From: Larix kaempferi
Lineage: Eukaryota; Streptophyta; Pinopsida; Pinales; Pinaceae
DNA length: 64,000 nt
Reading direction: 5' to 3'
Assembly (NCBI GenBank): GCA_027924585.1
Contig: BSBM01000140.1
Span: 6,402,001-6,466,000, forward strand
Shown: positions 1 to 11,229 of the stretch, in pieces
Position numbering within the stretch: the first letter of the stretch is position 1
Layout: each line of letters begins with the position of its first letter
Translations under genes and position numbers: made by a program
The notes under the pieces: model-generated
Seen by the model: only the letters and a program-made list of their open reading frames with translations
What the model was told of the DNA's origin: nothing
Database searches by the model: none

Positions 1-33
1 TGCTGCTGCACTACTCTGATAAAAATCACTTTA

Positions 34-2502
34 TTAAGTGGGGAAATCCATCTCCCATACTGCTTGTTTCCCCAAAAAATTTGAAACCAATGAGATAAAA
101 ATTATTCCAGGGTCCCATTGCTTGTATTGCACCCCAATAATTAAGAGTGCTCTCCAACCCACACCATTAGTTAAGAGGATTCCTGGATCCCATTTTCTTG
201 TATGCATCCTTCCAAACATCATGAGTACCAAATATATATCATCAAAGTACATAACAACATAATGAAAATGTACATCAAGGATATGCTTCATCAAAGAGTC
301 ATGAAAGTGCTTATACCTCCAAGCAAGTAGACCACCATTTTCCAAGTCCATACAAGCTTCAAGTGACCAATCAAATCTGCTCTAATGACATAGGTGAGGA
401 TACCATGTCCTATAATGCTGCTCCAAAAGGATGTGATATGCATCAAAATATTCAACCATGTATTCCTTCATCCAAGAAGTGAATGAAGAATCTCCACTAA
501 AATCTGAACCAAATAATGAGTAGAAAAAACAAGGAGACTTCAAATGACTCAAAGAAGTCTCACCCATACATCCCTGAATGTGAGAGTCATAAAGATATAA
601 CAAAGTATGTGTCTTGCAACAAAAATGTTCTCCAATCATAAATCTATTCACCCAAGTGTTGTATGAAGTTCCTCCAACATCAAATGAATCAAGTGTTGAG
701 CAAGAAAAACCATGAGTCTTCAAGTGACTCAAATGCATATCATAGGTGCATTCGTGTAGATGTGCATCATCATAAAGTAACAAAGGATGCTGCTGCAAAT
801 GTGAATAAGAATGTGCTCCAAACATGTCATCATAAAATTTAAATCTAGGAGTTTCATACTCCTCATGTGGCACCATCAAAAAGAACCCTTTCACCCATAC
901 TTCATTGAGACTAATGCTGCAAAACATGCAATTGTAGGATGTAGGATAATGAACTAACTTACCAAAATGATAAAAAAGTGCAGAAGTTTCATCATGGGAA
1001 GGATCCATATGGGTAGTATCATGCAGCTCCTTCAAAAGCGTGAAACCTTTGTCATAAATTGGTTCCAATGTAGAGGAATCATGCTCTTCTTTAAAAATTG
1101 CATAACCTTCATCAATAGACAATTCAAGTTCCTCTTCCACCACATCAAGTGTTTGGATATCTTCAAGTTCATATTCAAACACATTAAGCACATTCAAATT
1201 TCTACATTTCTCATGATCCACCATGTCATGAGAATCCTCCAAACAATCTACCATTTGGCAATCTGAAACATAGGAGGAAAAACAAGTATCTTACAACTTT
1301 TCAAGAAGTTGCTCATTTTGAATTGTGAGCTTATGAATATCCTCATTATTCTTCAAGTATGCATCATGTAACAATTCATTAATCTCAAACAAATGGTTTC
1401 TATCAAAAAGCAAAGACATGAAATTACCTTTGATGTGGCACATTGCTCTTTGAATCTTCTCCATGTCTTCAATGAAGGATGTTTCCTCCAATGAAGTAGC
1501 TCTCCAACAAGAATTTGACACCAATGCTTGAGTGTCATGGAGAATGCTGAGGGACTCTTGGATCTTCGTTTCATTCATATTTAAGGACCCTTCAAGAAAA
1601 TGAGGCTCTTGAAAATGAACCTCCTCACCTTCTTCATTTTTGCTTGGACCAACTTCATGAAGCTCAAGTGGTGATGGGGAAGTTGATCTTGGTTCTTCTT
1701 CAACTGCTACAAGGTCTTCATTATCATGCTTAATGGAACTTGGGCTTGTAGCAACACTTTCAAAAGTGATCTCTATGTCACCAACATAGAGGTGTGAGCA
1801 CCCATCAGTAGGTACTCCTTCATAGTTTAAGCATCCATCAGTAGATGCTCTTTGGTTCATGTCTAAGCTAGAAGGTGTCTCGAAATGATCTTCCATATTT
1901 TCAATAGAATCTTCTTCATGCTCTTGTGATGTCTCTTCATTTTTCTCCTTCAAGAAAGATGATTCATTTTTCCCCTTGTTTTCCTTAGGATCAGTATATT
2001 TGGAATCTCTTCTTGAATAAATCTCAAAATCTCTCCTTAAGGAGGACATCATTTCATGCACACATATATGATACTTGCTCTAAGGGTTTTTACAAGAAGG
2101 GCATAAACCTTTTTTCACTAACTCCACATCTTCATTTTTGGGCCTATTTTCAAAAACATGTTCAGCATAGTACTCAAAAGACATGGCATTTTGTGTATTT
2201 TTGTTCGAAGCAAGATATTCTTGATATTTTTGATATTGTTGGGGCAAGGTTTTATATTTTTCTCTCCATCTTTGCAACTCGCTCATAGAATTATCCTTGG
2301 TTGGTATGACACACTCATATTCATCAGATCTAAATTCATAAGAATAATCTTCATTTCTCTTGAAATTGTATGAAGTGTTGCATGATGGCACCTCTTCCTC
2401 GTACCTTTCACATTTTGCTTCATATTGCTCATAAGCATATGCATATTCCTCGTAAGAATTGTACTCATAGGATTCATCATAATAGTAAGACATGGCTTCC
2501 AA
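34..2502 (-). pseudogene. Long unrecognised retrotransposon ORF, broken by three stops
   Basis: One minus-strand frame of about 823 codons starts at a Met at 2502 and runs to a stop at 34. It is interrupted only by in-frame stops near 2080, 1291 and 382, and the sequence between the stops stays open in the same frame, so this was a single protein. The N-terminus is rich in Tyr and Glu and is followed by a Trp/Lys/Gln-rich stretch (ELQRWREKYK) and a CPSC pair. The middle is acidic and Ser-rich. Residues encoded around 840-420 hold at least two degenerate repeats of about 59 residues, each with an LSHLK motif and a later conserved Trp. The C-terminal part carries two WDPGI motifs. It begins about 45 bases inside a primer binding site and LTR, where gag would be expected, but I see no zinc knuckle, protease, RT or integrase. 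Function unknown; it may be a divergent gag or an extra ORF of a non-autonomous element. Confidence 0.6.
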
Positions 2503-2546
2503 TTATTCTTGAATGTATGTACCTAATCCACAGGTTCAAGGACCAT

Positions 2547-2558
2547 GCTCTGTTACCA
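2547..2558 (-). promoter_or_regulatory. Primer binding site (tRNA-iMet type)
   Basis: Read on the minus strand this is TGGTAACAGAGC, one base away from the plant initiator-Met primer site TGGTATCAGAGC. It lies one base inside the LTR that starts at 2560. It sets the element's direction (minus) and identifies the adjoining LTR as the 5' LTR. Confidence 0.7.
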
Positions 2559-2559
2559 C

Positions 2560-4582
2560 TGTAATGTCCCTTATTAGGAATTTTATTAAAATTGCAATTT
2601 TCCACTTTTTTTCCCTAGTTCGACCTTTGACTAGTTTTGATCTCTAGGTCCCAAATTTGCCCCAAATGATCCCAAATCTTCTGATAAGGTATATGAATGA
2701 TATTATAACATAAATATGTGTTTCATGGATGCCTTTGTACCTTTAAAATACTTCTGCAAATCCTCTTTCAATTCTGATCAATGTAGGTAACTTTACTAGT
2801 GATTTTTCTTTGACTAGTATTGGTCTCTAGGTCTCAAATTGACTCCAAATGCCTTCAAATATTCAAGGAAGGTGTATGAATGATATTAAAACTTGAATAT
2901 GATGTTTATGGATGACATATTTCCACCAAAATACCTCTGCAAACTCTCTTAAGATTCTGGACCAATTATGCAATTTTACTAGTAATTTGGGGTTCAAATC
3001 CCCCTGGGGTAAGTACTGAAAATGGCTTCCCAAATGCCTCCAAACCCACTCAAATTTATGAACAGAGGTATGTAATGTGTTAAGTATTTTATTGAAGTCT
3101 CATATGCACCGTTAATGTATTATTACAACTGTTATCACCCTCTCCCATTCAACTGCAAAAATCCCCAATTCGACCATTGGGGAAATGGCACTATTTCACC
3201 TCCCAATACAACTAAACTGAGTAAAAATGCTTCAAATTCTCAAGTAAAGTACATGAAACTTGTATAAGAAATACATGGCAGTATATTGATCACAAATATA
3301 TCAGAGAATCATCCATTCATTCGAAATCATTATCAATACATTGGCTCACAACAAGGTAGTGGGGAAATGGCATTCTTCTTCCATTAAAAATGAGATTTAT
3401 ACATTTCTACTTGGAATTTCGACCTGAAACTTTTTGTATATGAATAAAAGAGTATTTAATTCATATTAAAAAATAAATGGGGCATTAAAAGCTTCCCCAA
3501 AGAGTACAATAGCTCACCAAAAACGCCCTCCCTCAAGGATCAAGAATATGCCATCAACACTGGAAATGGTTGAAGGAGTGAGTTGCAATAGAAGAAACCA
3601 TGAGCTGCCTTGTATCTTACACCTGAAAATAAAGACTCCATTAAAGCTACAAATGAAAGGTCTAAATGGCCTTTCCAATTACCAACTTGGATGGGAATCG
3701 TTCACCCTCGAAATTGGCTAAGGCAAGAAACTAGTCATCCACTAGCTCTCCCTCTTCACAAATGCAATTGCAAATTCTAAAAATGATCAAAAGCCATTCT
3801 CATACTTCATTTCTAAATTTTATAAACAACATTAGCCTTCTAAGGGTCAAAATCCTCTCAATAGATTCAATAGATTTCCATTTAGGAAATATTCCACATT
3901 TGCCACTTGTCTCCTAGTTCCAACCTTCCATCTTCTCCCAAATTCGATTTTGAGTCTCTTTGGATTCTACAACTCCCAAATTCACCTTCCTTGAGCCTAT
4001 TTTTGGGGATGACATGTCATAGTGGTCAGATGTCAGAGGTCAGGTTTGCAATTTGTCATAGTTGTCATAGATGCTCCATCATTGGTGTCATAGGGGCTAG
4101 GGAATCTAGCCCAAGTGTCCACAAACTTCCACTTTGACTCTTTATCTTCCATGGAGGTTACCAATCCTTCCCAATTCGACCTAAGATGCTCAATGACATG
4201 TGTTATGACTTACCAACTCACCCAAGAGTGTTCACATTCCCATTAATTCGAATTTGCGAAAAAGAGATACCATGTATTATGAAAAAACAAGCTAGTGTGG
4301 GTCCCACATTCTCCCTATGTCTCCAAAACCATTTGTCACCTAGGATTTCTCTTGAATTTCTTTATTCACTCTATTTTTTAAATACTTGAACCCTTCTAAT
4401 TTCTAAACATCATTTATTATCCCCATTATTCCAAATCCCAAAGCTTCCACCCCAAACCTAGGAAACTAGTAATTTTCCTCCTTGGCAATTATTTGACCTT
4501 TAGCATCAATTTGACAAACTCTAATGAATAGGGCCAATGTGATTAGGCCATTGTGACCCAATACCAAATTTGGGACATGACA
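2560..4582 (-). mobile_element. 5' LTR (about 2.0 kb) of minus-strand LTR retrotransposon
   Basis: The plus-strand ends are TGTAATGTCCC at 2560 and GGGACATGACA at 4582, an 11-base terminal inverted pair with one mismatch and canonical TG...CA ends. A primer site lies directly inside 2560, and the ORF at 34-2502 follows in the same direction. The internal region continues past base 1, so the 3' LTR and one target duplication are outside the window. Several runs inside the LTR are internally similar (for example around 2620-2680 and 2800-2890). The terminal sequence resembles that of the solo LTR at 20504-22054, but the interiors look different. Confidence 0.75.
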
Positions 4583-6500
4583 TGTTGTATACATCTCACG
4601 GGAAAGACTATTTTTGAGAATATACTGCAAAGGATGAAAAAACTATAGATGACATTGGAATTGTGAGCATTTCTTCATTTGAATGTTTTTCTCTCTCCAC
4701 CACCAACCCTTTGAAACCATTCTTTCATTTTCTACCTCTTTCAACATGGATGGAAATCCAAATGAAAACTATTGCCTTCGTGAATAACATGGATTAAAAG
4801 TATTGATTTTTGTTTCAGCTACAAGAGGGTGATGGTTTCAGGGATTTCTTCCTTGAGGTCCAACAACAATTGACGTCATGATGCATCCCCATGTATTTAT
4901 TTAAAAATGTTGTTAGAAGTGGAACAATTAGATATCAAAATTTGAGTCCTGGAATGTCCACTTTTTTCGAACCATTGAGTGACCAGTCTGCAGTGGCATG
5001 CTTGTAGATTCTTGTACAATCTACTATTCAGGAAAGTGCATATGCCGTGCACCCTATGGCCATTTCTACGAAATCATTTCTTGTTTTCTTTCATTGTTGC
5101 TTCTATTGCTACTCTTGCAAAAAAACGGCATTTTTCATATCTCTTTGTATTGGTTTTAGCTGAAATTGTACAAAATAAACAAAAGCAAGAAAACTAATGA
5201 GATCTACCAATTGCATAGTGCAGATTGAAGGTCTTTTGAAAGCAAACAGTGCTTATTCTCCTCCATTTCAGCCTTTTTGAATCAATTGCCATCAACTAAT
5301 CCTTGTAGCTATTCTACCATATGGTGGACTATGGTTTTGCAAAAATGTCAAAAAGAAACAACATTCTCTTATGAGCATACTCTCTACTGCGTTTTAGAAA
5401 TAGAAGGTAAAGTGATCAACTGTACTTTGTGGAAGCCACTACTTGAAAAGATGCTCCCAAAGCTCACTGAAATTACATATGAGTAGTACAAACATGACAT
5501 CTCATTCAACCTTGATTTTTTGTGAACATTTCAGAAGAAATGAACAATAACAATGGCACTGGAAAATGTTATAACATATATTAAAGAAGAAAAATGATGT
5601 CAGCGTTGTGCTCAAACATAAGTCCATCGATCCTATATATATGCAGCTCTTATAGAACAAGGATACTATCTATTTCTTTCCTTTTAACCTGTTCCTTTAA
5701 AAAAAAAACTTTATCAAGCAACCTATGTCCAATGTTTTGAGGTATTTAAAAAATGTATGCTTACCTCCTACTTTTTTGGGTGTCCAACCATTTCACCTTC
5801 CTATCTGCTAGCAGCAATTTTTTCTCTTTAGCAATGAATTAGAAATCTTGTGCTTCATTTTTGCTCTTTCAGTAAAACACCATTTGTTGGGTTTGGTTTG
5901 ATGACTATAATATCTCATTTTATGAAATTAGTTGTAGGTATTTTTGAAGTCATCTGTAGAGTAAGGAAATAATCTACCATTTTTCAACAGGTGAAGTACC
6001 ATGAATCATCTGGAACACTTCTAAGAACTGCCTATGAGATTCGTGAAGCATCTGAAAGGCAAAGAACGCCAAGTGAATATGATAAGAATGTAAATTCTGA
6101 ATGACACTCATGGTTTTTTCATCCTCCAATTCGAAAAATTTAGTGGAATGGCCTGCCTGGAGACTCTCCAACACCACCTGCTCATCTGGATGACTAGATT
6201 TGCAGAATATGCACTCCAAAGTCGATATTGCATGTTCCAAAGTAGCTATCTACAATAATTCAAAAATCTAGGGTCTTCATACTTCTTTGTGTATGCTTTC
6301 GTTGTTGAATTTCTAATACTTGCTCCTATTGTGCAAGTTTGAAGATAAAATGCAACAAAATGAAGATAAGAAATATACCAAAAAAGATTTTGGGCATTCT
6401 GGATGCAGAGAAGGTAACACTGCACTTAGGGATGTTCAATCCTCCTCATCAAGAGGGTCCTACTTTCTCAGTGAAAATGAAGATCATTTCCAACCAATAC
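4583..6500. other. No confirmed gene; one possible orphan exon
   Basis: AT-rich sequence outside the LTR. The only coding-looking piece is 5991-6101 on the plus strand. A pyrimidine-rich tract ending in CAG at 5990 is followed by 37 open codons (starting VKYHESSGTLLRTAYEIREA) and then TGA. I do not recognise the protein. An overlapping minus-strand frame of 88 codons (5974-6240) is equally open, so coding status is unresolved. Confidence 0.25.
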
Positions 6501-6503
6501 AAA

Positions 6504-6690
6504 AGAAGGATTAAAAAGATTTCAGAGCTCTCCCCCTAGTGGTGCAGTCCGTAGGAGAGTGTTTGAATATATGGATACAAAAGAAGGATTAAAAAGATTT
6601 CAGAGTTGTCCTATAGAAGAGTGTTTGAAGATTTGGAATCTGGATAGAGAAGAAGGATTAAAAAGATTTCAGAGCTCTCCCCCCAGTGGT
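6504..6690. repeat. Three direct copies of a 69-78 bp unit
   Basis: The phrase AGAAGGATTAAAAAGATTTC begins at 6504, 6582 and 6651. Copies 1 and 3 continue with an identical CAGAGCTCTCCCCC stretch. The unit lies just before the RNase H relic. No function is apparent. Confidence 0.7.
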
Positions 6691-6826
6691 ATCAGAGGGC
6701 ATTTAGTTAGCTAGAAACTCTTATATTTTTCAAGACAGGGTTGTACCATCCTTCCAATGTGCATTACAAATTAGACAAAGTTTCAAAAGCATAAAAGTAT
6801 CTTGCAAGACCGTAAAAGCTAGGATA

Positions 6827-7235
6827 TTGACACATCCACCAAATGTTAAGAAAGGGGTTTGGAGATATGTCAATGGTGCTAGCAAAGGGAAGCAAGCTGT
6901 ATGTGGTGTAGGAGGTATTCTGATTCTTAATGAGTCTTGTTATATTAATGTTAAACCTGCCTTACTGGGTGGTACAAATAACTATGCAGAGTTGCTAGCT
7001 GTGAAAATTCTGATGGGAGTGGCACCAGATAAGGGGGTTACTGAACTTCAGGTTTTTAGTAATTCATCATTAGTAATAAACTAGATGTTTTGTGAGTTCA
7101 GGATGGGAAACATGACCCTACAGCTGATTCTAGAGCAGTTGACAAGAATGGAGTCAGTGTTCACAAAATATCTTATCACCATGTTTGAAATTTGCAGAGA
7201 ACTCAACACAGTGACGAATGCCTGGTTTAAATAAG
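6827..7235 (+). pseudogene. RNase H domain relic, probably from a LINE-type retroelement
   Basis: The frame reads WRYVNGASKGK, then GVGGILI, then NNYAELLAVKILMG, then LQVFSNSSLVIN, and after one stop ELNTVTNAWFK. This is the order of blocks in plant-type RNase H: D-G-(A/S) strand, glycine-rich turn, the E of the N-x-A-E helix, the D-S-x-L-V strand and the final R-E-x-N-x-x-A-D-A block. RNase H cleaves the RNA of RNA-DNA hybrids during retrotransposition. The three positions where the family has catalytic Asp read Asn here (VNGAS, SNSSL, TNAW), while the helix Glu is kept. With the stop at 7082, the copy is inactive. No RT domain is visible upstream, so assignment to a LINE is by domain style only. 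Confidence 0.6.
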
Positions 7236-8181
7236 GTATGCCGATGGCACCTACTGTTGGTTTACTAATGGAGAAAAGGAACGGAATCAGTAAGTCAGGA
7301 TACTCAATGTTAGTCAACAAGCCCTGAGTCAATCTCATTTTCTCAATGGGTAGGACGATACATCAAACTTTGGTTATTAAGTTGGTTTTTACATATTAAA
7401 CTTTTCATAGTATTAGTTTGGAAAGATTGTCTTAAGGATGCCTGGGGGAAAGTATTTAGACACTAAACCATAAGTACACAAGTAAAACACAAGTAAAAAT
7501 TTAAAAGGATAGTGAAACTGGAGACTGAAAAAATTGATCTACCCTATTAGACAAAGCAAGCTTACCAATAATGTCACCATACGAACAAAAATGGCATTTT
7601 TTGATGTTTGCAATGGTATCGAGGCCCTTTCCTCCCACTGACTGCCTGATTTTGCTGGTTCTAAAATCCATACTTCAAATTCATCTACAACATATGATTT
7701 ATGTGCATCTTCAGAAACAATATTATCTGCCTATGTCAGATGAATATGATCCTAGTCAACCGGTGAAGATAGCACCTGAATCACTGGTTTGGAAACCTGA
7801 AACAAAACCTCAATTAGAAAATTCCATCCAAGATACGTGAAGATCAATAATCAAGCATGATAAAAGAATAAAAACACAAAGAAGTACTAAATGTTATAAA
7901 TTTACTAAGAGGGACTAACCTAATATGGTTGGACACATAAGGAAAAAATAGCGTGCTACATCAATCATTCCCTATCAAGAATGCATCTATTTTCCCCAAA
8001 TCTAACTGATGTAAATCATGGAGCCATGCATCCCTTGTGGTATCCCATTGTGAAAATACCTTTAAATTGGTCGATTCAGCATGAATTTGTTTGGGAATAA
8101 ATCAATCGAGTCGAGTTTTGAGCCTTCTACGGATGATTGATGGAGAATATTAGTAGATTGCAGGTAAAACTGCGATAACGT
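7236..8181. other. No gene seen
   Basis: AT-rich sequence with short random frames; the open frame at 7571-7840 matches nothing I recognise. Confidence 0.4.
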
Positions 8182-8528
8182 TGTAATAACCCCCCTTATC
8201 CGGAATAAAAACTGGATTTCTTTAAATGTAAAACTCCCTTGCAAAACCCAGCTGCGGGATTCCCTACAAAACATTCGAAATAATTTGTAGCAAAGACGCG
8301 AACTCACCTTCGAAATAATTTGCAACAAAACCTTTAAAATAATTTGCAAAACAAACCTGCAAAGACACGAACTCTGACCACAGTTGGGGCATTCCTTGCA
8401 AAACCCAACAAAAGGCAAACTCTCACCACAGTTTGGGGATTCCCTGCAAAACCGAGCTTCCCAGCTACAAAACGTGAACTCTCACCACACTCTCACAACA
8501 ATTTTGATTTTGGGGGGGACATTATGCA
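8182..8528. repeat. Repeat-rich block, possible small solo LTR
   Basis: It starts TGTAATAACCCCCC and ends GGGGGGGACATTATGCA, a loose inverted pair reminiscent of gypsy LTR ends. Inside are several imperfect copies of a phrase built from TGCAAAACC and GAACTCTCACCACAGTT. No matching 5 bp target duplication was found, so the LTR reading is tentative. Confidence 0.3.
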
Positions 8529-8639
8529 GCAATGCACTATAATATATACCCCAACATATTTTATATTTCATAAATAAATAAATAAACCCTATCCACCCTA
8601 AATATATGGGCAATATAATATTATTTTTTCATGTTTAAT

Positions 8640-9342
8640 TAATACCCTTAATATGAACGGACGTGGTATAATATTTCCCCCCTAGTGAAGACCCCGTGAG
8701 AACATGATGGGGAAGATGATGGAGAACATGCAGTCCAACTGGATCTCTTCTCACCAAGCAACACAATCTCTGTTGGCCACCTTTCCCAACTGGGATTCCA
8801 CGCTTGGCTCCTTGAGCAGCACGCAGAGCTAGGACTCTTATGCCCCCACCCACTCCTTCACTCGTGAATTCTGCTCCGGCAACATCACCCCTGTGCCACT
8901 TCCTCTGCAACTGCCCTGAACTCCATGCTTGGACTCAACAACCTCAACCTCGGTGGTAGCCCTGTAGGTTTGACACACAGCAAAGCCAGCTTGAAGGGTA
9001 AGGAGAATATTCAGACCTCCTTCCCCATTCCTCGCACTCTGGGCCCTATACTTGCTAAAGGCACACGCAACGAGCAATCTGCCTTCACCCTTGTGCTGCC
9101 AAGGAAAACTGCCCCTCTGCATGTCAAACACTCGGTTCCTGTCAAGCCAGTGGCGATTCCTGGTACGTCTGCTTCAACGGAGAAGAATGCGGCCTAGATT
9201 TCGGCTCAGGCATGGAAGGACAATGCCCCCTACAGCTGCCCAATTCTGGAGGAGACTCCATAGGCATCTTTGGTGCAGGTTTTTGGTTATTTTTGTCTGT
9301 TTTTTATCATCTTACTGTAAATCGTATGTAGAATGCCGATAA
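8640..9342 (+). other. GC-richer block with partial open frames, identity unknown
   Basis: Base composition shifts clearly toward GC relative to both flanks. Plus-strand frames 8925-9197 (90 codons) and 9052-9342 (96 codons) overlap out of register. Neither shows a domain I can name. It may be the remains of a retroelement ORF given the element debris on both sides, but that is only inference. Confidence 0.25.
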
Positions 9343-9699
9343 GGCTTCAAACTTTTTTATTTTCCACCTGCTTCTCCCCTCTGTTGACAGGGGTTTTTTA
9401 TATGGAAACCTTTTGCTTATTGTCTATTCTCTAGATCCGCATGGATGGCATCTCTAGGCCAAACCATCAAGGACTGTAAACTATTCTATACTTTTATTAA
9501 TCTAATACAACTTGCAGCTATTACAAAACAAAAAAAATTACTAAACCCTAACTCCATTAATATTAATAAAAATAGAATGCTTTTAATCATTTTTATCCCA
9601 ACCCAACCAACAAGCTTGATAATAACCTCATGCTCACATAAAACCAAAAACCTATCTATATATACGCGGATCATTGGCCTCTTGATTATCTTTCTGTTC

Positions 9700-9760
9700 G
9701 GTGGGAACTCCTGATGATGATCTCAGAGAGAGTTCGAAACGTCGATCTTTAAAAGCACCA
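9700..9760 (+). ncRNA. Hammerhead ribozyme-like motif (Penelope-like element remnant?)
   Basis: CTGATGA (9711-9717) is followed by an imperfect stem-loop (GATCTC, loop AGAGA, GAGTTC/GTTC side) and then GAAACGTC (9736-9743). These are the catalytic-core blocks of a hammerhead ribozyme in the correct order, and GAAACGTC is the form with a minimal stem III reported for Penelope-like retroelements. Stem I is poor: only the first two pairs on either side are complementary, and a U is bulged at the base of stem II. This copy is therefore probably decayed. It abuts a copia gag relic on the right. Confidence 0.45.
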
Positions 9761-9786
9761 ATGCAATTTCCTCCTCATTTCAAACA

Positions 9787-10296
9787 AATCACTGCATATG
9801 GCTATATTTTCACAACTTGTTTATACTCTATAGCTTCTCCATGGGATTTCATTTGATTTATCATCCCAATAACTCAAGTATAAAATGACTTTACTAGTTT
9901 TGTATCTTGCATTGACAGAGATTTGAAATCTCTTCTAAGAATATGCAATTTAGTAGTCTTTACTTTGTCCAAACCTTGATAGGCAGTTTGCAGTGTATCT
10001 CATGCCTCCTTGGCTCTCCTTGTTGCTGCTAATATTGGGAGTATGCTTTCATGCATTGCTTGGTGTATGTAAAACATGGATTTTCCTTCCTTCTTCCTTT
10101 GTTCCTTCAAGATATCCTTCTCAGCTTGTGTGAGAGCATTGTATGCTACCTGAATTGTTCGTTCAGCATAGCCATTTTCAACTATCTCCCATACATCTTG
10201 ACCTCTAAGCAGAGCCTTCATGGTAAGAGACCAATATTCATAATTCTTTACTGTAAAATTTGGAGTCTGCAGACTTGCACCAGAAGTGGAGGACAT
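9787..10296 (-). pseudogene. Ty1-copia gag N-terminal fragment
   Basis: The minus-strand protein begins MSSTSGASLQTPNF and continues with NYEYWSLTMKALLRGQDVWEIV. This is the N-terminal copia gag signature (N-Y-x-x-W, then M-x-x-L-L, then W-x-x-V). The usual helix KILRRDFxSLxM and the block KSFYTxVIGMINQMK follow. One Trp codon is now TGA near 9998, another TGA lies near 9866, and a stop near 9802 closes the similarity. No zinc knuckle or pol follows, because the relic ends against the hammerhead-like segment. Gag would package element RNA; this copy cannot. Confidence 0.8.
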
Positions 10297-10365
10297 CTTT
10301 TAATTTTAAAGTCCTCTTCTTGTAAAACAGAGTTGTTTCTCTTCTTAAACCAAACTTGATAACCT

Positions 10366-10377
10366 GCTTTGATACTA
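10366..10377 (-). promoter_or_regulatory. Decayed primer binding site of the copia gag relic
   Basis: On the minus strand it reads TAGTATCAAAGC, two changes from TGGTATCAGAGC. It sits about 70 bases upstream of the gag start, the normal spacing. The 5' LTR expected beyond 10378 cannot be delimited. Confidence 0.5.
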
Positions 10378-10775
10378 GATCAAGGGAAAAAATCGAATAG
10401 ATCAAGATTTCACTGCGCCGTTTCTACAATTTATAGTTTACTATAATTACTGGGAATTATTACACAGATATATTGCTTACTACGCAGACTTTACTTTTCC
10501 TATCGTGTGTGCAATTTTCAATTTTTATTTCGCACAAATGATTTATTTGCACATTATCCCAAAATTTTATCAAAACTTTGTAAATGTTATTTCACCTTTT
10601 TCAACCAAAAGGTATTTACAGCGCACATCTAAAATTAAATACTTTTTCACATGTGAACTTTTACAAACCCAAAAACTTATAAAGTTGTCCACGATATTGT
10701 AGGACCGGTTCCTAAATTTGTGCATGGTCATTTTGCAATATTTAAATTTCACTTTTCACATTGCAACAAACTTAA

Positions 10776-11224
10776 TGTTGGTTGTGGAGCCTGATCTTCC
10801 AGTGTCATAGATGATATTTCAGCCGTGTTGTACCCCAGGTTTGGTTATGACCCCAGCACATGCAACAGATTGCGGGCCCACGGTTTTGGGTAGCCCGTGG
10901 TATTTTCCCATGGTATTTCCCCTATAAAAGGAAGACATTGTAATACGGCTATGTATGGCATTGTCTTGTATTGTAGAATTGTAAAGATCTGCGAGATCGT
11001 ATAAGAGAGACTGAGAGAGAGTGAAGAGGAAGTTGCAGCGGATGTGTTGTGGGTTGTATCCCTTCATTTGCTGGTGGTATAATAATAAGGACTGGCAATT
11101 TATGTGTGGACGTAGCCCATCTTGGATGAACCATGTTATATTGGTGTCTCTCTTGTAATGTGTTTGTGTATTTATATTTGCATCTTATTTATTTTTATTT
11201 CTTTGCGATCATGTTTCTCTAACA
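10776..11224 (+). mobile_element. Solo LTR, 449 bp, with 5 bp target duplication
   Basis: It starts TGTTGG, ends CTAACA and is flanked by the identical pentamer CTTAA at 10771-10775 and 11225-11229, so both ends are exact. A TATA box (TATAAAAG at 10923) and the conserved GTGGACGTAGCC...TGAACCATGTTA stretch (from 11105), typical of the transcribed end of plant LTRs, give a plus orientation. No internal region or second LTR is present, as expected after LTR-LTR recombination. It lies in sequence upstream of the minus-strand copia gag relic. Confidence 0.88.
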
Positions 11225-11229
11225 CTTAA

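Noticed and set aside
6687-6697. TGGTATCAGAG, a primer-site look-alike
   Set aside because: No LTR ends before it and no gag follows; the RNase H relic begins only 130 bases later, so a chance match or far-decayed element is more likely.
8182-8528. Firm call of a solo LTR
   Set aside because: Inverted ends are loose and no 5 bp duplication was found, so it is listed only as a repeat-rich block with low confidence.
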